Source: Clostridia bacterium (GTDB taxonomy: Bacteria; Bacillota; Clostridia; Lachnospirales; Lachnospiraceae). Taken from it: a DNA stretch of 64,000 nt. The stretch is taken from assembly GCA_003249225.1 (NCBI GenBank), contig QKJQ01000012.1, forward strand, positions 62,001-126,000. The letters are read 5' to 3'. The translations under genes and the position numbers were made by a program. Shown here one piece after another: positions 27,733 through 36,167 of this stretch; position 1 is the first letter of the stretch; every line of letters starts with the position of its first letter. Below the pieces are notes generated by a model. That model did no database searches. It had not been told where the DNA came from and was given only the letters and a program-made list of their open reading frames with translations.

Positions 27733-28260
27733 TCTGCATTTTCACACATAATCCATGTATCACCAATTCAATTTCTTCGAAATGAGTTTTTGGAAGATCT
27801 GGAGGAGGCGATTAAAGAATTGAACATTGATACATCCTGCCTGTGCCTTGAGATTACAGAGACGATTTTCACTGACGATTATGAGCAGATCAATAAAAAG
27901 ATTGATAAGATAAAAGAAATGGGAATCCGTGTAGCCATTGATGATTTTGGAACAGGGTATTCTTCACTTGCCAGAGAGCGGGAACTTCATGTCGATTATC
28001 TGAAGATAGATAAGTTTTTTGCAGATAAGTTAGTGGAAGCTGAGCCAGAAAAATCGATTACCGGTGACATTATATCAATGGCACATAAACTTGGACGCAC
28101 TGTAATTGCTGAAGGCATCGAACAAGAATATCAGAAAAAATACCTGATCGAGCATAATTGCGATATTATGCAGGGATATCTTTTCAGTGTACCACTAATG
28201 CCCAAAGAAGCACTTAAACTTCTTGCGCTGACAAACAGAACGGATCAGGACAAAGAATAA
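27733..28260 (+). pseudogene. EAL-domain (c-di-GMP phosphodiesterase) remnant, N-terminus missing
   Basis: The open frame runs from just after a stop at 27730-27732. It encodes the C-terminal two thirds of an EAL domain: HVSPIQFLRNEFLEDL, LEITE, AIDDFGTGYSSL, VDYLKIDKFF, VIAEGIEQ and QGYLFSVPL. The EAL signature itself, its neighbouring Arg and the metal-binding Asn (here a His, from one base change) are absent, and there is no sensible start except TTG 27790. It therefore looks like a decayed gene, possibly still yielding a short inactive protein. Upstream, only ~30 bp separate it from the barrel-protein gene, so the lost 5' part was deleted. Confidence 0.75.
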
Positions 28261-28348
28261 CTCGAATAAGTGCGAAACACAGTATGGTAAAATTTTAAAG
28301 TTATACGTTGAAAAACTTAAATTAATTAACTTCCGGTCAGAAAAAATA

Positions 28349-28377
28349 TTGATTATTTCCGTTTATAGTTGTATTAT
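28349..28377 (+). promoter_or_regulatory. Promoter of the Lrp/AsnC regulator gene
   Basis: TTGATT (28349-28354), a 17-bp spacer and TATTAT (28372-28377), about 45 bp before the start codon. Confidence 0.7.
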
Positions 28378-28421
28378 ATTAAGTAATTATTACACCATGA
28401 GAAAAATAAAGGGGACTGGAT

Positions 28422-28856
28422 ATGGACGATATTGACCGTAAGATTATTACGGAATTACAAAAAGACGCAAGAATACCTGTGAAATTATTGGCAGAAAAAG
28501 TATTCTTGTCATCACCTGCAGTTTCTGCCAGAATTGAGAAACTCGAGAATGATAAGATTATTCTTGGCTATCATGCGACAGTCGATCCGGTCAAGCTGGG
28601 ATATCACATTATGGCTTTTGTGAATCTTGAAATCGGACCAACACAAAAGAATGAGTTTTATCAGTTTATTCAGAAGGTACCACAGGTGTTGGAATGCAAT
28701 TATGTAACCGGAGATTATTCCATGCTGATTAAGGTTGCATTTCCAAGTACCGCCGAACTTGAGGTGTTTATAGGACAGCTTCAGAAATTCGGTCGTACCA
28801 ATACTCAGATTGTATTTTCATCCGCAGTTAAAACAAGAGGTGTCAGTGTCATGTGA
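28422..28856 (+). CDS. Lrp/AsnC-family transcriptional regulator
   Basis: 144 residues. The N-terminal helix-turn-helix is DIDRKIITELQKDARIPVKLLAEKVFLSSPAVSARIEKLE, split here between helices. The C-terminal ligand-binding RAM domain has the CNYVTGDYSMLIKVAF core with the conserved GDYD-like turn. These regulators respond to amino acids and act as octamers. GGGG lies 7 bases upstream of the ATG. It is transcribed alone from the promoter at 28349. Targets unknown. Confidence 0.93.
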   Translation: MDDIDRKIITELQKDARIPVKLLAEKVFLSSPAVSARIEKLENDKIILGYHATVDPVKLGYHIMAFVNLEIGPTQKNEFYQFIQKVPQVLECNYVTGDYSMLIKVAFPSTAELEVFIGQLQKFGRTNTQIVFSSAVKTRGVSVM

Positions 28857-28964
28857 TATGGCATCGGAGATGTTAATGAATAGCATCATTTACCCAATTG
28901 TTTTACTAATTTGATTATTATTTTTTGACAGATAGGTACTTTGGTACCCTGGAAGGTTGGATCA

Positions 28965-29603
28965 ATGCAGATGAAAAGTAAAAAAAGATGTGTCATAATC
29001 TCTGGTTCACCGGAATTTCAAGAAATGGCAATTGATCCTTCAGATTATCTGATTGCATGCGACGATGGGTTCCGGCATTGCCTTGAATGGAATTTGAAAC
29101 CTGATCTTGTCGTTGGAGACTTTGATAGTTTTAAAGGGGTGATCCCGGAGGATATAGAGCAGATACGTTTTAAGGCAGAAAAGGATGATACGGATACGAT
29201 GCTTGCTGCAAAGCTGGCATTGGAAAAAGGATATCAGAATATTGTAATGCTTGGTGCACTTGGTGGGCGTCTTGATCACACAATAGCAAATTTTGCTGTA
29301 GCTGCGAGTATTGCGCAACAGCGAAAGCTTTGTACAATGCATGGTAAGTCAGACTCTGTTTACCTGGTATTTGACAGAGAAGTGATCATACCACGGGAAG
29401 ATAAAGCATATCTTTCTGTTTTTGCGTACTCGGAAAGCGTTATGGTGACCTATGAAGGATTAAAGTATCCTTTGTACAAGAAGGTTCTGACAAACCAATT
29501 CCCGCTTGGTGTAAGTAATGAGTTTTGTGAGGAACAGGCAAAGATTCTGGTTGAAGAAGGTATGGCGTGTATTATATGCTCTAGAGAATTACCTAAAAAA
29601 TAA
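28965..29603 (+). CDS. thiN: Thiamine pyrophosphokinase
   Basis: 212 residues from ATG 28965, with GGAAGG 8 bases upstream. The catalytic region shows CDDGFRHCLE, VVGDFDS, DDTDTMLA and GALGGRLDHTIANF, the standard kinase motifs that bind ATP-Mg and thiamine. It makes thiamine pyrophosphate from thiamine in one step, a salvage route. The C-terminal beta-sandwich binds thiamine. In many Firmicutes it follows rsgA and rpe, which are not here; an Lrp gene precedes it and a NYN-domain gene follows. Confidence 0.93.
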   Translation: MQMKSKKRCVIISGSPEFQEMAIDPSDYLIACDDGFRHCLEWNLKPDLVVGDFDSFKGVIPEDIEQIRFKAEKDDTDTMLAAKLALEKGYQNIVMLGALGGRLDHTIANFAVAASIAQQRKLCTMHGKSDSVYLVFDREVIIPREDKAYLSVFAYSESVMVTYEGLKYPLYKKVLTNQFPLGVSNEFCEEQAKILVEEGMACIICSRELPKK

Positions 29604-29662
29604 AGGATCAGAAGAGGATATTGACATTTTTTATGTCTCTTCTGACATAGAAAGGACATTAT

Positions 29663-30712
29663 ATGGACGAGAAACGGTTTGCATTACTCATTGATGCAGA
29701 TAATATTTCACAGAAGTATTTAAAATACATTTTAAATGAGATGTCAAAGTATGGTGTTGTGACCTATAAAAGAATTTATGGTGACTGGACCAGAAACGAT
29801 AACAGCAGTTGGAAACCGCTCCTGCTGGAAAATTCCATAACACCGATACAGCAATACAGTTATACAACAGGAAAAAACGCAACAGACTCTGCCATGATCA
29901 TTGATGCCATGGATATATTATATACCGAACAGGTAAATGGCTTTTGTCTGGCTTCAAGCGACAGCGATTTTACAAAACTTGCCAGCCGTCTGCGTGAATC
30001 CGGCATGACTGTCATCGGCATGGGTGAAGATAAGACGCCAAGAGCATTCCGCGTAGCCTGTGACAGGTTTACTTGCCTTGAGATTCTTCTTGACCCGGAC
30101 CTGACCGATAAGATGGAGAACACAGGAAGAAGCAACACCAAGATACGAAGTACAAAAGGAACGAAAAACGAAAAGACGGCAGAACAAAGTGAACCATCCG
30201 GGAACGGACATACCGAAAGTCAGGAGTCATCAGAATCTATTATTGACCGACGTAACATTGAAACAGTTATTGTCGGTATAATAACGGAGAACGTGAACGA
30301 TGGCAGGACAACAGGGCTTGGAGAGATTGGCAGCACACTGGTCAAGATGTATCCTGAATTTGATGTCCGTAATTATGGGTACAGTCTGCTGTCAAAACTA
30401 CTGGAAGAATTTCCGTCCCTTCGCACCAAGAAGACTGGAAGTACTGTCACCGTAGAGCTGAGAGAGAATGTGCACAGCCGTAAAAAAGTTGAGGAGACTG
30501 CCGTTTCTATTGTTAAGAACAAAGGTGAGACAGGCATGCTTCTGGGAGACCTGAGCAATAAGCTTCATATTCAATACAAAGAGTTTAATGTCAGAGATTA
30601 TGGCTATTCTTCCTTTTCAAAATTCATTCAGGGTATACCTGATATAGAAGTCACAGAAGACAAGACAAAAGAAAAAATGGTTCGTTATGTTGCAAGAACA
30701 GAGTCGAATTAA
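29663..30712 (+). CDS. NYN-domain putative ribonuclease with two OST-HTH/LOTUS domains
   Basis: 349 residues. The NYN (PIN-like) domain spans about 1-145, with FALLIDADNIS for the first acidic site, NATDSAMIIDAMD and CLASSDSDFTKLA for the others, so the metal-binding aspartates are all present. A charged linker (about 150-190) follows. Two related winged-helix modules, about 195-265 and 275-345, both contain a DVRNYGYS / NVRDYGYS motif typical of OST-HTH. In eukaryotes LOTUS domains bind RNA or helicases. The bacterial role is probably RNA turnover. AAAGGA precedes the ATG. It ends at a strong bidirectional terminator facing argH. Confidence 0.88.
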   Translation: MDEKRFALLIDADNISQKYLKYILNEMSKYGVVTYKRIYGDWTRNDNSSWKPLLLENSITPIQQYSYTTGKNATDSAMIIDAMDILYTEQVNGFCLASSDSDFTKLASRLRESGMTVIGMGEDKTPRAFRVACDRFTCLEILLDPDLTDKMENTGRSNTKIRSTKGTKNEKTAEQSEPSGNGHTESQESSESIIDRRNIETVIVGIITENVNDGRTTGLGEIGSTLVKMYPEFDVRNYGYSLLSKLLEEFPSLRTKKTGSTVTVELRENVHSRKKVEETAVSIVKNKGETGMLLGDLSNKLHIQYKEFNVRDYGYSSFSKFIQGIPDIEVTEDKTKEKMVRYVARTESN

Positions 30713-30781
30713 AGTGGACTATATGTAAACAGAAGAATATCGTCAAAGGTAAGGAGACTCGTTTATAACTGTTTACTCATA

Positions 30782-30838
30782 AAAAACCGGCCTTCCAATT
30801 ATCAGATCGATCATCTGAAGATTGGAGCCGGTTTTCTT
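30782..30838. terminator. Bidirectional terminator between the converging NYN gene and argH
   Basis: A nested inverted repeat: AAAACCGGC with GCCGGTTTT, TCCAAT with ATTGGA and TCAGAT with ATCTGA. T-rich tracts lie on both sides. Confidence 0.85.
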
Positions 30839-30885
30839 TAAATTAATTCATTTTTTTGAATGGTTTGGTTTCAAAAAAAATGTTT

Positions 30886-32262
30886 CTACAGTGATGCAAG
30901 AAATGCCTCATTTGTCTTTAGTATCTTAGACATGGATTCTGTTCCCGGAGCACCGATTGTATTTCTTTTTTCAACACAGTTCTTTAATGAGACCGCATCA
31001 TAGATATCCTCTTCGAATACCGGCGAAATCGCTTTGAACTCATCGATTGACAGAGCTTCGATGGAAGTGTTTTGTTCGATACAGTACAAGACCAGCCGAC
31101 CGATAATTTCATGTGCATCACGGAAAGGAATGTTATGGTTTACCAGATAGTCAGCGGCATCGGTTGCATTGGTGAATCCACCTGTCGCACTTTTGGCCAT
31201 GACATCTTTACGATATTGAATTGACTGTAACATGCCGTTGAATAAGCTTAAACAGCCCTTTACAGTATCGATGGCATCAAAGGTAAGTTCCTTGTCTTCC
31301 TGAATGTCTTTGTTGTAGGCGAGCGGAAGCCCTTTCATGACCGTCAGAATGGAGATAAGTGCTCCATATACGCGGCCAGTCTTTCCGCGGATCAGCTCTG
31401 CTATATCGGGATTCTTTTTCTGTGGCATTATACTGCTCCCGGTTGAATATGTATCATCGATCTCAATGAAACGGTACTCGTTGGTGTTCCATATAATGAT
31501 TTCTTCACAAAATCTGCTTAGGTGCATCATAACAGTTGATAAAGCACTTAACAGCTCAATCAGATAGTCACGGTCGGATACGGAATCCATACTGTTTAGC
31601 GTAGGACCGTCAAAATCAAGCAATACGGCGGTGTAATCACGATCCAGAGGATAGGTGGTTCCGGCCAGCGCACCAGAGCCAAGAGGGCACAAATTCATTC
31701 GGGACTTAACATCCAAAAGTCTTGAGTAGTCTCGTCTGAACATCTCAAAATAAGCGCCCAGATGATGAGACAGTGTGGTTGGCTGGGCTTTTTGCAGATG
31801 TGTAAATCCCGGCATATAGGTAGCGGTGTGTTCTTTCATCTGTATATGCAGAGTGGTTAGAAGGGCTTTGATCAAATCACTCAATTCATTGATCTCATCA
31901 CGAATGAATAATTTCATATCGAGAGCGACCTGATCGTTACGGCTTCTTCCGGTATGGAGTTTTTTTCCTGTATCTCCTATTCGATCGATCAGATGAGCTT
32001 CCACAAAACTATGGATATCTTCCTGACTGCTGTCTATAATCAGTTTTCCGCTTTCTATATCCTGACTGATCCCCTCGAGACCTGCTACGATCAGTTCTCT
32101 ATCTTTTGTTGTTATGATCTCTTGTTTTTCAAGCATGAAAACATGGGCTATACTGCCTGTGATGTCCTGCTTATAAAATTTCTGATCAAATGATATGGAT
32201 GCGTTAAAATTATGTACCAGCTGGTCGGTTTCTTTTGTAAAACGTCCTCCCCAAAGCTTCAT
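30886..32262 (-). CDS. argH: Argininosuccinate lyase
   Basis: 458 residues, full length. Hallmarks are MKLWGGRFTKETD at the start, HTGRSRNDQVALD, TGFTHLQKAQPTTLSHHL and the fumarase-superfamily signature GSSIMPQKKNPD with the catalytic Ser. It splits argininosuccinate into arginine and fumarate, the last step of arginine synthesis. AGAGGA lies upstream of the ATG. It is monocistronic here and ~29 kb from argG, although the two are often adjacent. No ArgR-like box as clear as the one at argG is seen. Confidence 0.97.
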   Translation of the reverse strand: MKLWGGRFTKETDQLVHNFNASISFDQKFYKQDITGSIAHVFMLEKQEIITTKDRELIVAGLEGISQDIESGKLIIDSSQEDIHSFVEAHLIDRIGDTGKKLHTGRSRNDQVALDMKLFIRDEINELSDLIKALLTTLHIQMKEHTATYMPGFTHLQKAQPTTLSHHLGAYFEMFRRDYSRLLDVKSRMNLCPLGSGALAGTTYPLDRDYTAVLLDFDGPTLNSMDSVSDRDYLIELLSALSTVMMHLSRFCEEIIIWNTNEYRFIEIDDTYSTGSSIMPQKKNPDIAELIRGKTGRVYGALISILTVMKGLPLAYNKDIQEDKELTFDAIDTVKGCLSLFNGMLQSIQYRKDVMAKSATGGFTNATDAADYLVNHNIPFRDAHEIIGRLVLYCIEQNTSIEALSIDEFKAISPVFEEDIYDAVSLKNCVEKRNTIGAPGTESMSKILKTNEAFLASL

Positions 32263-32310
32263 AAATTCATTCCTCTTTTCTGAAAGATTTAATACTTGTT
32301 ATTTACATAA

Positions 32311-32339
32311 ATGATACCTGTTTTTCTGATAAGATGCAA
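32311..32339 (-). promoter_or_regulatory. Promoter of argH
   Basis: On the minus strand, TTGCAT (32339-32334), a 17-bp spacer and TATCAT (32316-32311). Confidence 0.6.
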
Positions 32340-32426
32340 GTTTATAATAAGTTAAAAGACATTAAAAACAAACATATGTTGAAAATAACAAGAAATGTGA
32401 AGAAACAGAGAGCGGTTTTGTTATAC

Positions 32427-32455
32427 TTGACAGAAGCGGTTAATTCTGATAAAAT
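32427..32455 (+). promoter_or_regulatory. Promoter of the SH3/SleB-like hydrolase gene
   Basis: TTGACA (32427-32432), a 17-bp spacer and TAAAAT (32450-32455), about 100 bp before the start codon. Confidence 0.75.
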
Positions 32456-32555
32456 TCAAGTGTTAATATTTTTGTAACAATTTCAATGAAATTGTAATGA
32501 ATACGCAAGACGTACCTTATGACTTAATAAGATACAAGAGCGGAAAAGAGGTCCT

Positions 32556-34043
32556 ATGGGGAAACGTAAATTGAAAATCACATTTGTTATTACTGGTATT
32601 TTTCTAGTGTGTTTTGTGATTTCATTTTTTGTGTCTGATATCATTAAAAATTCAGAATCAAAAGCTGATCTGGCAGGGACAGAGGTCATCAGCGATAATC
32701 AGACAGAAGATACGATTCAGATGGGTAACAGTGAAGAGATTGCAGCACAGGCACCCGATGCATCATCGATGACAGATGACGCAGCAGCAGAAGATACGGA
32801 TTCGGTTTCGAAAGAGAGTGCTGTCAATACCGATGTGGCAGCAAATGAAACAGCATCGCAGGATATTACAGGAACAAAGGATGTAACAGAAGTACAGAAT
32901 ACAAAAGCCGGAGCAGGTACAGAAACAACAATTTCAATTGACCAGAGCAGCACCGATACAACAAAAACAGAAGCAGCGCTTGAAGCAGCTCAGAACACAA
33001 TTACCGATGATAATGATAGTGATCTCATTGAAACAACGGAAGACTCCTATACTACATCGGATACTGATACCGAAGGATTGATCGGAATACTTTCAACACC
33101 TGAATGGTATGAGGCAATTGATGTTGCACCGACCTGTGATTATGTCATAGCGAATGTAAATGAGATGCTTAATGTGAGAGCCGAACCGGATAAGAACTCC
33201 GAGCTGGTCGGAAAACTGGCAAAAGACAGCTATGCGAAAATTCTGGAGCGCGGTGAGGAATGGACTAAGATTGAATCCGGAAATGTTACGGGATATGTTT
33301 ATAACACATACCTTTATATGGATGAAGCAGCCCTTGAGAGATTTAAAGAACTGGATGCCTATAAAGTTGAAGTGAATGTTAATGTATTAAACATCAGAAC
33401 CGAACCGAACACAGACTGCGAAGTGCTCGGAAAAGCAACAACAGGAGATGAGTTTACTTATCTTGAAGAAAGCTCGGTAGAAGACTGGAATGCTATTCAA
33501 TACGATGATGAGACGATTGCATATGTTTCGGCTGAGTATTGCGATGTTGAGATAACTCTTGATACAGCGATGACGATTGATGAATACAATGCAGCATTAA
33601 AAGCAGCGGCCTTGTCAAAAGCGCTGGAAGAATCTAAAAAGACAAAACCATCCGTCATCAACCGTGATCCGATAGAATTATCCGATGAAGACATTTATCT
33701 TATGTCGGTCGTAATAGCGATGGAAGCCTTGAATGAAAGCCATGAGGGTAAAGTTGCCGTAGCAAATGTTATTATTAACCGTATGCTCAATGGATACTGG
33801 GGTGATACGATCAGTGATGTAGTATATGCACCGGGTCAGTTTACCGGAGCAAATTCAGGACGTGTAGAACTTTACTGGAACAAGGTATCCAAGGATTGCA
33901 TGGATGCAGCAGTAGAAGCTCTGGCTGGATATAATAACATAGGAGATTATCTGTTTTTCATATCCATTGGAAAAGCAAATTTTGATGATTACTCAAAGTA
34001 TTATGTTCTCAACGGTCACTGTTTTTATTCGAGAAAATGGTAA
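32556..34043 (+). CDS. Secreted cell-wall hydrolase: two SH3 domains plus SleB-type hydrolase domain
   Basis: 495 residues. An N-terminal membrane anchor (ITFVITGIFLVCFVISFFV) is followed by ~150 residues of acidic Thr/Ser/Ala-rich linker. SH3 domain 1 (about 185-255) has MLNVRAEPDKNSELVGKL and SH3 domain 2 (about 265-335) has VLNIRTEPNTDCEVLGKA. The C-terminal hydrolase domain (about 375-495) has SVVIAMEALNESHEGKVAVANVIINRM and the QFTGANSG segment, with the catalytic Glu in the first. SleB-type enzymes cut peptidoglycan in spore or vegetative walls. AGAGG precedes the ATG. Transcribed alone, with its own promoter and terminator. Confidence 0.9.
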   Translation: MGKRKLKITFVITGIFLVCFVISFFVSDIIKNSESKADLAGTEVISDNQTEDTIQMGNSEEIAAQAPDASSMTDDAAAEDTDSVSKESAVNTDVAANETASQDITGTKDVTEVQNTKAGAGTETTISIDQSSTDTTKTEAALEAAQNTITDDNDSDLIETTEDSYTTSDTDTEGLIGILSTPEWYEAIDVAPTCDYVIANVNEMLNVRAEPDKNSELVGKLAKDSYAKILERGEEWTKIESGNVTGYVYNTYLYMDEAALERFKELDAYKVEVNVNVLNIRTEPNTDCEVLGKATTGDEFTYLEESSVEDWNAIQYDDETIAYVSAEYCDVEITLDTAMTIDEYNAALKAAALSKALEESKKTKPSVINRDPIELSDEDIYLMSVVIAMEALNESHEGKVAVANVIINRMLNGYWGDTISDVVYAPGQFTGANSGRVELYWNKVSKDCMDAAVEALAGYNNIGDYLFFISIGKANFDDYSKYYVLNGHCFYSRKW

Positions 34044-34054
34044 GATGAATTAGA

Positions 34055-34089
34055 AAAGAACCGGTGTAAATTACACTGGTTCTTTTTTT
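34055..34089 (+). terminator. Intrinsic terminator after the SH3/SleB-like gene
   Basis: AGAACCGGTGTAA pairs with TTACACTGGTTCT (13 pairs with one G-U), followed by a T run. Confidence 0.9.
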
Positions 34090-34129
34090 AGTGAAATTAT
34101 GTTTGTACTAAGAATGCAAAGCATCTTTT

Positions 34130-34678
34130 TTACTCGTAGGTATAGGAGTAAGCAGTGTTTGAATCATATTCTCCGTAAGGTGTCTCACGTAATAATCTTT
34201 CAACGGAAGAAAAGGATGGCTGATGGAAACGGAAGGAATCTTCCTGTGGGAAGATCTTTCGTATCATCTGTACGGTATCCTTTACATTAATATCGTTTAT
34301 TTCTTCGCCTTGTTTTGCCAGAACAGCGAATAAAAGCCCTAATCGCCAGGTAAGTGTTTTGGCACAGATTATGTTGAAGTATACCCCGACGATCGGTATT
34401 TGTCCTAACAGTTTATCGGCCAGAAGATCAAAAAGCAGATCTTCACTGCTTCCCCGCAGAATCGGAGCAAGCACAGACTCATTAACAGGAGTTCTGTTGT
34501 ATAGCATACGGATCTGATTCAGCATTGGACTGTAGTGAGTAAACAGAACGGCTCCATCGGCAATCAGTGTGTAAGGAAATCCCAGGATTCCTGTTAATCC
34601 CTGTATTACAACATTGGAGTTTGATTTTTCGTCAATTAGATTATAAAGATTTGTTTCAAGTACTTTTTCATTTTCCAT
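34130..34678 (-). CDS. Conserved hypothetical protein, DUF697/EcsC-like hydrophobic core
   Basis: About 182 residues. The ATG at 34678 has AGGG 6 bases upstream; the frame also extends to a TTG at 34735. No catalytic motif is visible. A hydrophobic middle (VVIQGLTGILGFPYTLIADGAVLF, in part, then IPIVGVYFNIICAKTLTWRLGLLFAVLA) could form two membrane-associated helical hairpins, and the phrase YSPMLNQIRMLYN resembles DUF697-type proteins. It converges on the SleB-like gene and lies downstream of a small hypothetical gene and cyclophilin on the same strand. The function is unknown. Confidence 0.7.
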   Translation of the reverse strand: MENEKVLETNLYNLIDEKSNSNVVIQGLTGILGFPYTLIADGAVLFTHYSPMLNQIRMLYNRTPVNESVLAPILRGSSEDLLFDLLADKLLGQIPIVGVYFNIICAKTLTWRLGLLFAVLAKQGEEINDINVKDTVQMIRKIFPQEDSFRFHQPSFSSVERLLRETPYGEYDSNTAYSYTYE

Positions 34679-34826
34679 AGTAATCCCTGCATCTTTCCAG
34701 CCTTTGCTTTTCAATGTGTCCAGGCTTATGATCAATGTATTATCATGTTTGTATTATAGCGAAGTGGGATACAATGTCAACGAATCTAATCAACTTCTAA
34801 TCAAAGTAATGAACTTCTGTAAGGTT

Positions 34827-35033
34827 TTATTTTTTATCACCAATCAGGTAGGGTTCCACCGTGGCGCAGCGATAGTACTTATAGACATTACCGCTTTCCA
34901 TCATTACCGTTTCTTTGTTACATAAAGATGGATCCACAGTATAAGTTTCATGATCATAAATATAAAAATGCTCTCCCTGTGTTATATCATAGGGCAGAAG
35001 AGGGGTAAATTTTTGAGAATCCGCATTACCCAT
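34827..35033 (-). CDS. Small hypothetical protein
   Basis: 68 residues, with GGAG about 10 bases before the ATG, which supports a real gene. The sequence is polar and Tyr-rich (HFYIYDHETYTVDPS, YKYYRCATVEPYLIG) with no recognisable domain or membrane span. It lies ~65 bp downstream of the cyclophilin gene on the same strand and may be co-transcribed with it. I do not recognise the family. Confidence 0.6.
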   Translation of the reverse strand: MGNADSQKFTPLLPYDITQGEHFYIYDHETYTVDPSLCNKETVMMESGNVYKYYRCATVEPYLIGDKK

Positions 35034-35098
35034 AATATCATCTCCTATACCAGTGCTGCAGCATGATGTGTTACATTATTCATCCTGCTTAGCACAAA

Positions 35099-35629
35099 TT
35101 AACGTTTTAAGGTCTTTGGTTCCGGATAATCAACACCGTTTGTATCGACAGTAACCTTTTTGATTCGCTGTGTCTGTGTCGGGTGATCAGACCAATCAGT
35201 ATCAACATCGGCAATTTTATTTACAATATCCATACCCTCGGTTATCTTACCAAAAGCGGCATAAGAGCCGTCAAGATGCGGTGAGTTCTTGTGCATGATG
35301 AAAAATTGTGAACCAGCGGAATCAGGCATCTGGGAGCGTGCCATGGAAAGTACTCCTTCTGAATGTTTAAGTTCGTTTTTAAAACCATTCTGTGAGAATT
35401 CCCCGGGGATTGAATAGCCAGGGCCTCCCATACCAGTACCATCCGGACATCCGCCCTGAATCATAAAACCATTGATTACTCGATGAAAAATAAGGTTGTC
35501 ATAGAATCCATGATTTATTAAGGAAATAAAATTGTTTACCGTATTCGGTGCGATCTCTGGATAAAGCTCTGCTTTCATAGTATCGCCATTTTCCATTTCA
35601 ATTGTTACAATAGGGTTTTTTTCAGCCAT
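35099..35629 (-). CDS. Peptidyl-prolyl cis-trans isomerase, cyclophilin type
   Basis: 176 residues. The cyclophilin core motifs are present: FISLINHGFYDNLIFHRVINGFMIQGG, read in two parts, with the catalytic Arg in FHRV, then GVLSMARSQMPDSAGSQFFIM and LDGSYAAFGKI. No signal peptide, so it is cytoplasmic. It speeds proline isomerisation in folding proteins. AAGGAAA precedes the ATG. Monocistronic or leading a short operon with the small hypothetical gene. Confidence 0.95.
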   Translation of the reverse strand: MAEKNPIVTIEMENGDTMKAELYPEIAPNTVNNFISLINHGFYDNLIFHRVINGFMIQGGCPDGTGMGGPGYSIPGEFSQNGFKNELKHSEGVLSMARSQMPDSAGSQFFIMHKNSPHLDGSYAAFGKITEGMDIVNKIADVDTDWSDHPTQTQRIKKVTVDTNGVDYPEPKTLKR

Positions 35630-35877
35630 AATCGTTTCCTTTCTTTCTTCAACAATACTTTTGTTTTATAACTTATAGTATCATAAAAAATTGGGGTTGT
35701 CTACGGAAGTAGTTTCTCTTGAAAGGAAAAAGAAGTTGAATAATTTATAAAAACTGATAAAATGAGAAAGTAAATAAAATTTGAGCGTTAACAAATGAGA
35801 AAAGTAAATAAAATGACAGATTCTTCAGGAGTTTCTGATTCCGTGATTAATGCTTTATTAGAATTGAATTAAGCGTA
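35630..35877. other. Non-coding interval between cyclophilin and PspC genes
   Basis: A/T-rich, with repeated phrases such as GAGAAAGTAAATAAAAT and GAGAAAAGTAAATAAAATG around 35763-35814, a direct repeat of about 17 bp. No gene is seen. The right end leads into the PspC promoter. Confidence 0.45.
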
Positions 35878-35905
35878 TTGACTTCCAGTCCCTTTATCCT
35901 AGAAT
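35878..35905 (+). promoter_or_regulatory. Promoter of the PspC-domain gene and metF
   Basis: TTGACT (35878-35883), a 16-bp spacer and TAGAAT (35900-35905). Confidence 0.65.
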
Positions 35906-35930
35906 GTGAGTAGATTCAATATTAATTTAT

Positions 35931-35948
35931 CAGCAGAATGTTCTGCTG
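35931..35948 (+). promoter_or_regulatory. Perfect inverted repeat in the pspC leader
   Basis: CAGCAGAA-TG-TTCTGCTG lies about 20 bases downstream of the predicted start site and 25 bases before the ATG. It could be an operator or a leader hairpin. Confidence 0.5.
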
Positions 35949-35972
35949 GTTGGGAAAGGGTGGTATGTTGAA

Positions 35973-36152
35973 ATGGAAAAGAAACTATATAAATCAAGAA
36001 CGGATCGGAAACTTTGTGGTGTCTGTGGAGGTATTGCAGAGTATCTGAATATGGATCCGTCCATAGTGAGATTGTTATGGATTCTATTTGCTTTATGTGG
36101 GTCAGCGGGTATATTTGCCTACATAATAGCGGCAATCGTGATTCCTGATTGA
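35973..36152 (+). CDS. Stand-alone PspC-domain membrane protein
   Basis: 59 residues. The whole protein is one PspC domain: YKSRTDRKLCGVCGGIAEYLNMDPSIVRLLW in two parts, then a single hydrophobic helix ending AYIIAAIVIPD. In this family the domain is membrane-embedded and linked to envelope stress sensing. GGGTGG lies about 9 bases before the ATG. It is followed 15 bases later by metF, so the two may share a transcript, although their functions look unrelated. Confidence 0.88.
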   Translation: MEKKLYKSRTDRKLCGVCGGIAEYLNMDPSIVRLLWILFALCGSAGIFAYIIAAIVIPD

Positions 36153-36167
36153 TCATGGGAGGATAAG

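Noticed and set aside
28857..28964. TPP riboswitch or T-box upstream of thiN
   Set aside because: No CTGAGA...CTGAT core and no T-box sequence; only a short GGTAC-TTTG-GTACC repeat is visible.
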